A stretch of 64,000 bases of DNA, taken from assembly GCF_030246845.1 (NCBI RefSeq), contig NZ_CP126889.1, forward strand, positions 186,001 through 250,000, given 5' to 3'. Shown here one piece after another: positions 1 to 8,447 of this stretch. The translations under genes were made by a program, and so were the position numbers. Every line of letters starts with the position of its first letter. Within the stretch, counting starts at the first letter, position 1. The notes under the pieces were generated by a model that had not been told where the DNA came from, did no database searches, and saw only the letters and a list, made by a program, of their open reading frames with translations. The DNA comes from Enhydrobacter sp. (GTDB lineage: Bacteria; Pseudomonadota; Alphaproteobacteria; Reyranellales; Reyranellaceae).

Positions 1-60
1 GCTCGCGATGCATTCATTGCCGGATATTTCGACGAGGGAAGAATGACAGTGGGAAGGTGA
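1..60 (+). CDS. C-terminal end of an unknown gene, cut by the window start
   Basis: The first frame is open from base 1 and ends at TGA 58-60, giving 19 residues that begin ARDAFIAGYFDEGR. It stops 45 bases before the next gene, which is on the same strand. The fragment is too short to identify, and it may be a chance open frame. Confidence 0.35.
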   Translation, partial: ARDAFIAGYFDEGRMTVGR

Positions 61-105
61 GGAGAAATGCTCAGCTAGTCTCGTTGCTCAAGGGAGATAC
101 CAATA

Positions 106-567
106 ATGACGACACCGCCCGATGTATCGCGGAAGGCGGCCGCTATTGCCAAGGCTGCTGCGGACCTCGCAAGACGCATGGCGGCCGGCCTGGAAGGGCC
201 TCCGAATGGCAAGTTGCTGCTGATTGCGGAGAGGCTCGACGCGGAGGCTGCCGAACTGGCGGCGTCGGCGAATGACGGGCCCGGCAACCCGGCGCCGGTC
301 AAGGCGTTGAACGAAGTAGAGTCTTTTGCGTCAGTACAATCGATGCCTCCCCGCTATACCATTTCGAGCCGCGCCCTTTTCGGCGATGAAATCCTCAAGA
401 TCCTCAAAGGATTCGATGCCTACGTGCGCGCCGAGCTTGCGAAGGGTTCTCAACCGTCGGTCGCCGGCTTCCATTCGCTGCATGGCGCAGAGCTCAAGTT
501 TTCCGAGCAGTCGCTGCTGAGATGGCTGGACCTGCGACGGCGGCACGGCCAGCGCCGAGAGGATTGA
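106..567 (+). CDS. Hypothetical protein, 153 aa
   Basis: A 153-residue soluble protein of unrecognised family. The start ATG is preceded by GGGAGA at a suitable distance. The first 90 residues are Ala-rich and probably helical (KAAAIAKAAADLARRMAAG). The C-terminal part is richer in aromatic and charged residues and ends in a basic RRRHGQRRED tail. There is no signal peptide or membrane span. It faces the convergent DUF1254 gene. No function can be assigned. Confidence 0.6.
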   Translation: MTTPPDVSRKAAAIAKAAADLARRMAAGLEGPPNGKLLLIAERLDAEAAELAASANDGPGNPAPVKALNEVESFASVQSMPPRYTISSRALFGDEILKILKGFDAYVRAELAKGSQPSVAGFHSLHGAELKFSEQSLLRWLDLRRRHGQRRED

Positions 568-714
568 ATCCAAATCGCGCCGCGGCGCATGGCTCGAGCT
601 GGATCGTATGCCAAGCTCCGCGGGGCGATAGGCGGGGCGGACAACCAACCTGGTCGCCTCGCCTCGAGTTCGGCGAAGCGCTTTCGTCGCCAGCGCCTGA
701 TGCGGCGGCCCGAG

Positions 715-2145
715 CTACGCCACCTTCTCCACTGCTGGCGGGGTCCAGGTGCCGTCGATGATCGACGGCGCTGTCTCGGTCGGCCAGTAGAGCCGCATCA
801 TGAGAACGAACTTGCCCGTCGGCGCCGGGAGCCAATTCGACTCCTTGTCCGTCCCCGGCGACTGGTTCTGGATGTAGAGATCGACTGAACCGTCGTCGTT
901 GACCTTCAGGTTCTGGCGAGCGCTGATCGAGTAGCGATCGATCGGATTGGCGACGAAGAAGTAGTTGGCGTCGTACATGGTCAGCGACCAGAACCCGCGA
1001 GCCGGCGGAAGCTGACCCTTCGGAAAGCGCACGACGTACCGGTTCGCGCCGGAGTAGTCGTTGCCATTGGCGTCCTTCGGGGACGTGGGATAGACGGCAT
1101 CCTGCATGCGGTTCGCGCCGAGCCCGATCGCCGTGACGAAGGCGCGGTTGAGGTAGTCCGTGCCGTAGACGCCGGTGACCGTATCGAACATCCAGCCCTT
1201 GATGTTCCTGACCGACTTGCCGACCTTGAACTGCAGCATGATGCGGTCGAAGGCGATCTGCGGGATGCGTTTGGCGAAGTCGGCCCCGAGCTTGCCGGCG
1301 TCGAAAGTCTTGCCGGGCACGAGGCCGATCCGCGCATAGCGCGAAGCCTCCGCGGCGTCCTCCGCCGCGGGCGGATTGCTCTTCATGAGATCGGCCAGCA
1401 GGGTGAAATACTGGATGGCGTCCATGCCGTTCACCTGATCGCGCACCGCCGTCTTCATGTCGATCGAGGGATCGGCCGTCCCGGCCGGCGGCGCATACTC
1501 CTTGCCCCACGAGCCGAGCGGCACGAGCTTGCACTGGTCCTGGAGGGCATGGACGGCCGCATAGTCCTCGGGCGTGCCGGTGCAATAGATGCGGCCGAGG
1601 ATCCAGACGAGTGCCGTGGGCGACTTGTATTCCGTCACGCCGGCCGGCAGCGTGCCGCTCCAGCCCGGGCCGGTGATGGCATAGGCCTGCGCGCCCGTTC
1701 CCGTGGTGCGCGTGCCGGGGACCTGGAACACGTTGGTCCATCCGTCCAGCAGCGGGAACAGAAAGTAGCGATCCTTCATGTCGGGCAGGCTCAGCACCCA
1801 CGGCTCCTTGCCGACATCGATCCAGGCCGTGGTGTAGAGCGTGTCGGCGTTGGGCGCCGTGACATCGCGGAACGTGGCGTCAGGATACTGGCGTGCCTTG
1901 ACGAACTGGCCCATTGGCCCGCGGGTGCCTGCGGGTGCGACGACGTTCGTCATGACCCGCCGCGTCATCTCCATCGTCACCAGCGGGTAGCCGAAGACGT
2001 AGGCATCCGTCGCGAGCCAGAAATCTTCCAGGCCGTCCATGGCCCTGGAAAGAAGCCCGTCGTCGGCGCGCGACGCCGGCGGCGAGAAGGCGGAAAGTGC
2101 GCCGCCGAGGCCGGCGCCCACAACGAAACGACGCGAGACGTCCAT
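715..2145 (-). CDS. DUF1254/DUF1214 domain protein, Tat-exported
   Basis: A 476-residue exported protein. The N-terminus is a twin-arginine signal (SRRFVVGAGLGGALSAF) followed by a likely cleavage site near residue 27. Residues of about 40-190 resemble DUF1254 (AYVFGYPLVTMEMTRR, APNADTLYTTAWIDV), and residues of about 330-470 resemble DUF1214 (RYVVRFPKGQLPP, GFWSLTMYDANYFF). Such proteins are periplasmic and of unknown reaction. The start is supported by GGAGG 7 bases upstream of the ATG. It stands alone on the minus strand. Confidence 0.9.
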   Translation of the reverse strand: MDVSRRFVVGAGLGGALSAFSPPASRADDGLLSRAMDGLEDFWLATDAYVFGYPLVTMEMTRRVMTNVVAPAGTRGPMGQFVKARQYPDATFRDVTAPNADTLYTTAWIDVGKEPWVLSLPDMKDRYFLFPLLDGWTNVFQVPGTRTTGTGAQAYAITGPGWSGTLPAGVTEYKSPTALVWILGRIYCTGTPEDYAAVHALQDQCKLVPLGSWGKEYAPPAGTADPSIDMKTAVRDQVNGMDAIQYFTLLADLMKSNPPAAEDAAEASRYARIGLVPGKTFDAGKLGADFAKRIPQIAFDRIMLQFKVGKSVRNIKGWMFDTVTGVYGTDYLNRAFVTAIGLGANRMQDAVYPTSPKDANGNDYSGANRYVVRFPKGQLPPARGFWSLTMYDANYFFVANPIDRYSISARQNLKVNDDGSVDLYIQNQSPGTDKESNWLPAPTGKFVLMMRLYWPTETAPSIIDGTWTPPAVEKVA

Positions 2146-2277
2146 GATCGTCCTCCTTCATCCTCCGCCGGGCCGGTGGATCAATGCGGGCTCTCTCGAG
2201 TACATCGGCATCTCCCCACGGGGTGGTACAGCCTGCACCGAGAGCCGGTCCGGCAAATGATCTGGATCAAGGCAAGC

Positions 2278-2456
2278 TCACTGCCGGTCGAACCGGCATC
2301 CCGGCTTCGAGCGCTCGGCGACCGGCATGACCTTGGCGAGGATAACGGCATTGACGCCTGCGAAGCGCTGCGCGACGAACCCATGTCCGACTCGCCCGGG
2401 ATCACGGCCTCATCGAGAACGAGGAGTCCGAGCACCATCCAGAGGTGGACGAACAT
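2278..2456 (-). pseudogene. Frameshifted remnant of a small membrane protein gene
   Basis: Two minus-strand frames join into one plausible protein. The frame from ATG 2456 reads MFVHLWMVLGLLVLDEAVIPG. After a shift near 2392-2402 another frame continues GFVAQRFAGVNAVILAKVMP and ends FDRQ-stop at 2278. The composite resembles, from memory, short hydrophobic alphaproteobacterial membrane proteins with an N-A-x-I-L-A-K-V core, but it lacks their C-terminal half. Neither frame alone looks like a complete gene. This is the only coding-like signal in the 385 bases between the flanking genes. Confidence 0.4.
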
Positions 2457-2530
2457 GACCAGGAAACGGTGAGGTTCGTGGATTCCCCGATCTGCAGAAT
2501 GGCCGCGCCGGTCTCGGTGCGGTTGCCGAC

Positions 2531-3412
2531 ATGCCGGTGAAGCACGCGATGCGCCGATCGAAGCCGACGTCGTGGCTCATGGCAGCGGGAATGGCGTTCA
2601 CCGTTGCCCTGTCGCAACCGACGCCGGCGCGCGCCGCTCCTCCCTCCGTCGACGAGGTCTGCCGCACGCTGGCGCAGGCGGCGGCCGACAACAGGCTCCC
2701 CGAGGCGTTCTTCACGCGCCTGATCTGGCAGGAGAGCCGCTTCGATCCGGCAGCGGTCAGCCCGGCGGGAGCGCAGGGCATCGCGCAGTTCATGCCGCAG
2801 ACCGCCGCGACACGCGGGCTCACCGACGCCTTCGAGCCGCTGCAGGCGCTGCGCGAGTCGGCGAGCTACCTGCGCGAGCTGCGCACCACCTTCCACGGCA
2901 ACCTCGGTCTGGCCGCGGCCGCCTACAACGCCGGGCCCGACCAGGTCGAGGCCTGGCTCGCCGGCCGCCGTCCCCTTCCGGCCGAGACGCAGGCCTATGT
3001 CCGCATCGTCACGGGCTACAGTGCCGAGGCGTGGACCTCGAAGCCGCCACCGCAGGTCGAGCCCTCGAACACGACAGGAGGCGCGCGCTGCATCGAGGTC
3101 GCCAGGCTGATGATCGAGAGCACCCGGCACCGTCCCGACCTCACGGGCAACCCGGCCTGGGGACCGTGGGGCGTCCAGCTCGCCGGCAACTGGTCCGAGG
3201 GGCGCGTGCTCGCCACCTACGAGCGGCTGCGGCGCCGCTACGCCGCCGTCCTGGGCGACCGGCTGCCGCTGGTCCTGCATGCGCGCCGGCCCGATCTCCC
3301 GACCTTCGCCGTCCGGGTCTCGGAAAAAAGCCGGGCCGAAGCGGACGCGCTGTGCGCGAAGCTGCGCGCCGCCGGCGGCGCCTGCGTCGTCTTCCGCAAC
3401 CCGCGCAATTAG
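2531..3412 (+). CDS. Lytic transglycosylase with SLT domain and SPOR-like tail
   Basis: An exported murein hydrolase of the goose-lysozyme-like SLT family, expected to cleave peptidoglycan glycan strands in the periplasm. An N-terminal signal peptide (SWLMAAGMAFTVALS...ARA) is followed at about 45-165 by the SLT domain, with the catalytic Glu in WQESRFDP, the GAQGIAQFMP motif and AAAYNAGP. The last 35 residues (FAVRVSEKSRAEADALCAKL) resemble half of a SPOR repeat, which binds denuded septal murein. That assignment is inference. Start choice is uncertain, because ATGs at 2531, 2549 and 2579 all lack a strong ribosome-binding site. Confidence 0.87.
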   Translation: MPVKHAMRRSKPTSWLMAAGMAFTVALSQPTPARAAPPSVDEVCRTLAQAAADNRLPEAFFTRLIWQESRFDPAAVSPAGAQGIAQFMPQTAATRGLTDAFEPLQALRESASYLRELRTTFHGNLGLAAAAYNAGPDQVEAWLAGRRPLPAETQAYVRIVTGYSAEAWTSKPPPQVEPSNTTGGARCIEVARLMIESTRHRPDLTGNPAWGPWGVQLAGNWSEGRVLATYERLRRRYAAVLGDRLPLVLHARRPDLPTFAVRVSEKSRAEADALCAKLRAAGGACVVFRNPRN

Positions 3413-3437
3413 AGCATGTCCCGTTTGGGCAGAATCA

Positions 3438-3548
3438 CCTCACCCTGGGGAGCGGCCGCCGGCCGCGTCTCGAAGGGTGGGAACAAGCACCGCGTCTGTT
3501 GCCGACCCTTCGAGACGCATCGCTACGCGATGCTCCTCAGGGTGAGGG
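3438..3548. repeat. Long inverted repeat, CCTCAcCCTG...CTCGAAGGGT family
   Basis: The left arm (3438-3480) contains CTCACCCTGGGGAGC and GTCTCGAAGGGTGGG. The right arm (3503-3548) carries the reverse complement ACCCTTCGAGAC and GCTCCTCAGGGTGAGG. The arms are separated by about 22 bases and could form a long hairpin. The element lies between convergent genes and may help end transcription. It differs in sequence from the GTGTCATCC repeats elsewhere in the window. Confidence 0.75.
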
Positions 3549-3640
3549 TAGGATGGGTCCACCATTCGGAATCCGCTCCTGGGTAAGGACCCAAAAACTG
3601 AACAAGAACCCGGAGGACGACTTCCGGCCCGGGACGGACT

Positions 3641-4297
3641 TCAATCGGCCGGTCGGTGGCTTGCAGCGCAGACCGCCAGTTGGGCGGCGAAGGCCCGCTG
3701 GTAGGCGGGCCGCGCTTCGCCGCGGGCGACATAGGCGGCGAGGTTCGGGTATTCGCCCAGCATGCCCGACGATTTCAGCCGGAGCAGCACCGAGACCATC
3801 ATCAGGTCGCCCGCGCTGAACCCGCCGTCGAGCCAGTCGGCCTCGTCCAGGCGACCGGCGAGCTGCCGCAGCCGGTGGCGGACACGATCCTCGACCAGAG
3901 GCAGGCGCGCCTCGGACCAGGGCTCGCCGCTTTCCAGCAGCCTGGCGTTCGCGAGCTCGAGGATCGGCGGCTCCACCGTGTTGAGCGCGGCGAACATCCA
4001 GGCGATCGCGCGCGCCCGGGCATCGGCATCGTCCGGCAGCAGGCCGGCATGGCGCTGGGCGACATGCAGCACGATCGCCCCCGTCTCGAACAGGGCGAGA
4101 TCGCCTTCCTCGTAGGTCGGAATCTGGCCGAAAGGATGAAGGGCGAGGTGCGCGGGTTCCTTCATGGCGCGGAACGAAAGGAGGCGCACCTCGTAGGGCT
4201 GGCCCACTTCCTCGAGCGCCCAGCGAACGCGCGTGTCGCGCGCCAGCCCCCTGCCGCCGTCGGGCGACCGCTCGAAGGCGGTGATGGTGATGGTCAT
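3641..4297 (-). CDS. Glutathione S-transferase family protein
   Basis: A 218-residue cytosolic GST. The N-terminal thioredoxin-like half carries the glutathione-site pattern FGQIPTYEEGDLALFETGAI (cis-Pro and the E-[ST/TG] binding turn). The C-terminal half is all-helical (YPNLAAYVARGEARPAYQRA). An upstream ATG at 4351 would add 18 residues, but GGAGGAGC 8 bases before ATG 4297 decides the start. The substrate is unknown. It is followed after 79 bases by a cupin gene on the same strand, so the two may be co-transcribed. Confidence 0.9.
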   Translation of the reverse strand: MTITITAFERSPDGGRGLARDTRVRWALEEVGQPYEVRLLSFRAMKEPAHLALHPFGQIPTYEEGDLALFETGAIVLHVAQRHAGLLPDDADARARAIAWMFAALNTVEPPILELANARLLESGEPWSEARLPLVEDRVRHRLRQLAGRLDEADWLDGGFSAGDLMMVSVLLRLKSSGMLGEYPNLAAYVARGEARPAYQRAFAAQLAVCAASHRPAD

Positions 4298-4376
4298 CGT
4301 GAGGCTCCTCCTCGGCGAAAAGCATCGGCCGCAGAGCCGGCGAGCTGTCAAGGCAAACTCAGCGAGCTTCCTGTCC

Positions 4377-4835
4377 CTATTCTCCGAGCGCGGAGAGCTG
4401 GTCCGTGTCGTACCGCGCGCGCAGGCTCGCGATCTTGTCAGGCTCCGCGGCGCCGCCGCGTGCTACCGCGTGGGCCAGCTCCTCGAAATAGTGCTCATGG
4501 CCGGGCGGTGACACCGTCATCAGGACGCGTGCCGGCCTGTCGCTTGCGTTGGCGATGTCGTGCGGCACGCCGGGCGGCAGGAACAGATAGGTACCGGACA
4601 CGGCGCGCACGCGCTCGGCACCGACCTGCCAGTCGCATTCGCCCTCCAGCACATAGAACGTCTCCTCCTGCACGCGATGCACGTGCAGCCCGGTGGAGAA
4701 ACCGGGTGGGATCGTCCACTCGAACATCGAGGTGTGTTTCGTGTCCTCGCCCGTGACGAGGAACGCCATGGGGTGGCCTGAAAGTCTTACACTCTTGCCT
4801 TCGCCGGGTCGTCGGATGATCGCCTTTGCTGACAT
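4377..4835 (-). CDS. Cupin domain protein
   Basis: A 152-residue single-domain cupin. Motif 1 is GLHVHRVQEETFYVLEGE (metal-binding His-x-His and Glu) and motif 2 is FLPPGVPHDIAN. It resembles small quercetinase- or ectoine-synthase-like cupins of unassigned reaction. The start at 4835 is chosen because GGAGG lies 8 bases upstream. An ATG at 4934 would read back through the promoter region. It is divergent from the winged-helix regulator at 4947, which is a candidate controller. Confidence 0.87.
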   Translation of the reverse strand: MSAKAIIRRPGEGKSVRLSGHPMAFLVTGEDTKHTSMFEWTIPPGFSTGLHVHRVQEETFYVLEGECDWQVGAERVRAVSGTYLFLPPGVPHDIANASDRPARVLMTVSPPGHEHYFEELAHAVARGGAAEPDKIASLRARYDTDQLSALGE

Positions 4836-4930
4836 GTCGGGTCCTCCGCAGTTGGGGGTGCGCATTGAAGGCACGTCCCTACCCTGCCTCGGCCCTTGCC
4901 CAAAGGTCGTGAAAGCGGTCCGAAATTGTT

Positions 4931-4942
4931 GCAAAATTTTGC
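4931..4942. promoter_or_regulatory. AT-rich palindrome before the wHTH regulator
   Basis: GCAAAATTTTGC is a perfect 12-bp palindrome in an otherwise GC-rich region, flanked by two CGAAAT copies. It ends 4 bases before ATG 4947 and lies between divergent genes. It is a possible autoregulatory site for the winged-helix protein, by inference from position only. Confidence 0.3.
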
Positions 4943-4946
4943 CGAA

Positions 4947-6500
4947 ATGGATCGCCCGCCGCCGTCAGCCGCCTACAAGTTCGGCACCTTCACGCTCGAT
5001 GCTGAGGCCGGCTTGCTGTTCCGCGGCGGGAAGCCCGCGCTGCTGGGCCAGCGCGCCGTCGCGCTGCTGCGCCTTCTCCTGGAGCGCACCGCCTCTCCTG
5101 TCTCCAAGGATGCGCTGATCGCGGCGGCATGGCCGGGACTTGCCGTCGAGGACAGCAATCTCACGGTCCAGATCGCAGCCCTCCGCCGCGTGCTGGAGCA
5201 GGACGGCGGCGCCGGCTGGATCGAGACGCTGCCGCGCCGCGGCTATCGCTATGTCGGGCCGCCGGCATTGCGCGTCGACGCCGATGCGAGCGAAACGCCA
5301 AGAACGCCTGCGCTGCCGGCGCCCGAGAAGCCGTCGATCGCGGTCCTGCCGTTCGAGCATTCGGGTGACACCGCCTGGTTCGCCGACGGCATGGTCGACG
5401 ACATCATCACCGGGCTGTCGCGCATCAAGTGGCTGTTCGTGATCGCGCGCAACTCGAGCTTCGTCTATCGCGACCGGATGATTGACGTGAAGCAGGTCGG
5501 CCGCGACCTCGGCGTGCACTATGTGCTCCAGGGCAGCGTTCGGCGGAGCGACAATCGCGTCCGCATCAACGCCCAGCTCGCCCACAGCACGAGCGGCGCG
5601 CAGGTCTGGGCCGAGCGTTACGATCGCACCTTGCACGACGTGTTTGCGCTGCAGGACGAGATCGCGCTCTCGGTGGTGGGCGCCATCGAGCCGAGTCTGC
5701 GCCGCGCCGAGGTCGAGCGCATCAAGCGCAAACGGCCCGACAGCCTCGACGCCTACGAGCTCGTGCTGCGTGCACAGCCCGATGTCGATTCGGGCATGCC
5801 CGATCGCGCCGCATCGGCGCTGCCGCTGCTGATGCGCGCCCTCGCGCTCGATCCCACCTACGCTCTCGCCCATGGCCTCGCGGCGATGGCCCATCACAAT
5901 CGCTTCCTGCGCGCCGGCCTGAAGGAGGAGGATCGCCTCGCCTCGATGCGTCACGCGCGTCTCGCGCTGGAACACGGTCGCGACGATGCGCTGGCACTCA
6001 CCTTCGCCGGCTTTTCGCTCGGCATGGATGCCCACGATCGCGCCGCCGCATTCGCCGCATTCGAGGCCGCGCTCGCGCTCAGCCCGTCGACCGCGCTTGG
6101 CTTCATTCTCGGCAGCGTCGTTCATAGCTGGGCGGCGGAAGCAGAGCCCGCGATCGCTTGGGGCGAGCGCGCGCTCCGCCTCTCGCCGTTCGATTCCTGG
6201 GCGTTCGCGGCGTTCGGCTCGCAGGCGCTCGGTCATTTCCTGCTGGAGCGGCCGCACGAAGCGGCAAAGGCGGCCTACCAGGCGGTGCAGGCCAACCTTG
6301 GCCACAGCATCAACTATGTGATCCTGATCGGGCCGCTGGTTGTGCTCGGCCGGCTAAGTGAAGCGAAGACCGCCGCCTCACGCGTGATGGAACTGCAGCC
6401 CACGTTCCGCATCAGCCGGCAATTTGCCGGTGTAGACTGCGCGCCCGTGCTCGCCGCGAAGCTGGGTGCCGCGCTGCGTGCGGCCGGATTGCCCGAATAG
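4947..6500 (+). CDS. Winged-helix regulator with TolB-like and TPR region (CadC-like)
   Basis: A 517-residue protein. Residues of about 8-100 form an OmpR/CadC-type winged helix (LLGQRAVALLRLLLERT, SNLTVQIAALRRVLEQ, TLPRRGYRYVG). Residues of about 120-245 are the TolB-N-terminal-like domain common in rhizobial regulators (KPSIAVLPFEHSG, HYVLQGSVRRSDNRVRINAQL). The rest is helical repeats of the TPR type. No membrane span separates the domains, unlike true CadC. An in-frame ATG at 4896 is possible; 4947 is preferred because it begins just before the conserved domain. The signal it senses is unknown. Confidence 0.85.
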   Translation: MDRPPPSAAYKFGTFTLDAEAGLLFRGGKPALLGQRAVALLRLLLERTASPVSKDALIAAAWPGLAVEDSNLTVQIAALRRVLEQDGGAGWIETLPRRGYRYVGPPALRVDADASETPRTPALPAPEKPSIAVLPFEHSGDTAWFADGMVDDIITGLSRIKWLFVIARNSSFVYRDRMIDVKQVGRDLGVHYVLQGSVRRSDNRVRINAQLAHSTSGAQVWAERYDRTLHDVFALQDEIALSVVGAIEPSLRRAEVERIKRKRPDSLDAYELVLRAQPDVDSGMPDRAASALPLLMRALALDPTYALAHGLAAMAHHNRFLRAGLKEEDRLASMRHARLALEHGRDDALALTFAGFSLGMDAHDRAAAFAAFEAALALSPSTALGFILGSVVHSWAAEAEPAIAWGERALRLSPFDSWAFAAFGSQALGHFLLERPHEAAKAAYQAVQANLGHSINYVILIGPLVVLGRLSEAKTAASRVMELQPTFRISRQFAGVDCAPVLAAKLGAALRAAGLPE

Positions 6501-6769
6501 GAAGATATGAATAAGAAGATATGGAAGTGAAGAAGCCCGTCGCACGGGTCGGACTCGCGTCGATCGGGAGCATGTGCTGAAAGGTGTGGTGGCGATCGCC
6601 TTGCCCAGCGGGCTTGTCCGTTGCCCTATCGGCTACTGCTGATCGCCGGTAGCCTCTACGTGATCGCGTGCCGCCGTACGAACATTCGGCGGCCCTTGGC
6701 CGGGACAGAGCCACGCCTGGGCAAAGTGGCCCGGAACTGAAAGCAGAATCGAAGAACAGGGAGATCTTC

Positions 6770-7804
6770 ATGAAAAAATTGCTACTGCTGGCGGCGATCG
6801 GCCTGGCCGCGATCTCGTCCTCGGGCCCGGCGCTGGCCGGCAAGGACCTCGACACGGTCCGGGCCCGCGGCACGCTGATCTGCGGCGTGGCGGCGGGCGG
6901 CCTGGCCGGCTTCATGACGGTCGACAGCCAGGGCAAGTGGACGGGCATGGACGTCGATGTCTGCCACGCCGTGGCGGCGACGATCTTCGGCGATTCGGAG
7001 AAGGTGAAGTTCGTGCCGGTGTCGGGCCAGCAGCGCTTCACCGCGCTGCAGTCGGGCGAGGTCGACCTGCTGTCCAACAACACGACCTGGACCCTGACGC
7101 GCGACACCGCGCTCGGCCTCGACTTCACCGGCGTCACCTACTACGACGGCCAGGGCTTCATGGTGAACAGGAAGCTCGGCGTGAAGAGCGCCAGGGAGCT
7201 GAACGGCGCCTCGATCTGCGTGCCCTCGGGCAGCACCACCGAGCTCAACATCGCCGACTATTTCCGGGCGCAGAAGATGACCTTCAAGCCGGTCGTGTTC
7301 GACGACGCCGACCAGATCCGCGCCGCCTTCTTCTCCGGCCGCTGCGACGTCTATACCGGCGACCGCGCCCGCCTGTTCGCCACCCGCGCCGCCAACCCGC
7401 CGCCGCCGCTCAAGCCCGACGACTTCGTCGTGCTGCCCGAGATCATCTCCAAGGAGCCGCTGGGCCCGGCCGTGCGGCACGGCGACAACCAGTTCGCCGA
7501 CATCGTGCGCTGGGCGCAGTACGCGATGATCGAGGCCGAGGAGTACGGCATCACCTCGAAGAACGTCGACGAGATGCTGAAGAGCGACAATCCCAACATC
7601 AAGCGCATCCTCGGCGTCACGCCGGGCATGGGCAAGGCGCTGGGCGTCGACGAGAAGTGGGTCTACACCATCGTCAAGCAGGTCGGGAACTACGGCGAGG
7701 CCTTCGACCGCAACCTCGGCGCCGGCAGCCCGCTCAAGATCGACCGCGGCCTCAACAAGCTGTGGAAGGACGGCGGCCTGCAATACGCCCCGCCGATCCG
7801 ATGA
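6770..7804 (+). CDS. aapJ: Amino-acid ABC transporter substrate-binding protein (AapJ/BztA-like)
   Basis: A 344-residue periplasmic binding protein. The signal peptide (KKLLLLAAIGLAAISSSGPALA) is followed by a family-3 solute-binding fold: GTLICGVAAGGLAGF, SGEVDLLSNNTTWTLTRD and FSGRCDVYTGDR match AapJ/BztA, which feed general L-amino-acid ABC importers. GGGAGA lies 7 bases before the ATG. No permease or ATPase genes follow, so this is an orphan binding protein that would need a transporter encoded elsewhere. Confidence 0.9.
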   Translation: MKKLLLLAAIGLAAISSSGPALAGKDLDTVRARGTLICGVAAGGLAGFMTVDSQGKWTGMDVDVCHAVAATIFGDSEKVKFVPVSGQQRFTALQSGEVDLLSNNTTWTLTRDTALGLDFTGVTYYDGQGFMVNRKLGVKSARELNGASICVPSGSTTELNIADYFRAQKMTFKPVVFDDADQIRAAFFSGRCDVYTGDRARLFATRAANPPPPLKPDDFVVLPEIISKEPLGPAVRHGDNQFADIVRWAQYAMIEAEEYGITSKNVDEMLKSDNPNIKRILGVTPGMGKALGVDEKWVYTIVKQVGNYGEAFDRNLGAGSPLKIDRGLNKLWKDGGLQYAPPIR

Positions 7805-7832
7805 GGGCGATATCGTCGTTGTCCAGAGACAG

Positions 7833-7905
7833 GTGTCATCCTGAGCGCAGCGAAGGATCTTTGATTGGCGGCGCGAAAGATCCCTCACTTCGTTCGGGAT
7901 GACAC
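7833..7905. repeat. GTGTCATCC palindrome, closed arrangement
   Basis: The left arm GTGTCATCCTGAGCGCAG...GATCTTT and right arm AAAGATCCCTC...CGGGATGACAC are separated by a short GC-rich spacer. It lies 28 bases after the binding-protein stop and could act as a hairpin on transcripts. The 70 bases that follow resemble the flank of the copies at 40428 and 60361. Confidence 0.9.
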
Positions 7906-7950
7906 CCATCTTGCGGCGAGCAGCGCCGTTTCATCCCCGAGGGTCGACGC

Positions 7951-7977
7951 GGCCGGCGACGAACTCCGGTGGCGCTC
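7951..7977. repeat. Second repeat family, GACGAACTCCGGTGGCGCTC
   Basis: A copy of the unit read in the other direction as GAGCGCCACYGGAGTTCGTCACC. It lies 45 bases beyond a GTGTCATCC palindrome, as in the copies near 26045, 40354 and 60475. Confidence 0.65.
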
Positions 7978-8031
7978 GTCTTGCCGTTGCGGCGGGCGGC
8001 TCCTACCCTGCGGCTCGGGGAGGACGATGCC

Positions 8032-8442
8032 ATGACCCATGTCTCCATGACCGTGCTGATCGGGCTGGTCGCGTGGACGCTGCTGCTCGTGATCGTGATG
8101 GAGGTCCTCAGGGCGCGGCTGATCCTGACCGGGGCGGTCGCGGTGACGGCGCTGAAGCCGGACAATGCCAACCTGTCGCCGTTCATGCAGCGGCTGACGC
8201 GGGCGCACGCCAATTGCGTCGAGAGCCTGCCGGTGCTGGCGACGCTGCTGATCGCGGCGCTGGTGGCCGACCGCGCCGCCGTCACCGACCCGCTGGCGCC
8301 GTGGCTGCTGGCGGCGCGGGTCGCGCAGTCCTGCGCCCATCTCGCCTCGTCCGGCGCCTTCGCCACCAACACCCGCTTCGCCTTCTTCGTCGTGCAGGTG
8401 GCGATCGCCGTCTACTGGATCTGCGCGCTGCTCGCGGGCTGA
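8032..8442 (+). CDS. MAPEG family membrane protein
   Basis: A 136-residue protein with about four membrane spans. The MAPEG signature RLTRAHANCVESLPV is at about residues 56-70. MAPEG proteins are membrane glutathione-dependent transferases or peroxidases, but bacterial members of this short type have no assigned substrate. GGGGAGG before ATG 8032 decides the start. The stop is 5 bases before the GTG of the adenylate cyclase, suggesting one transcript and coupled translation. Confidence 0.85.
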   Translation: MTHVSMTVLIGLVAWTLLLVIVMEVLRARLILTGAVAVTALKPDNANLSPFMQRLTRAHANCVESLPVLATLLIAALVADRAAVTDPLAPWLLAARVAQSCAHLASSGAFATNTRFAFFVVQVAIAVYWICALLAG

Positions 8443-8447
8443 CGGCC

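Noticed and set aside
494-1801. 435-codon minus-strand frame overlapping the DUF1254 gene
   Set aside because: Arg/His/Gly-rich and lacking domains. It is an out-of-frame shadow of the real gene at 715-2145.
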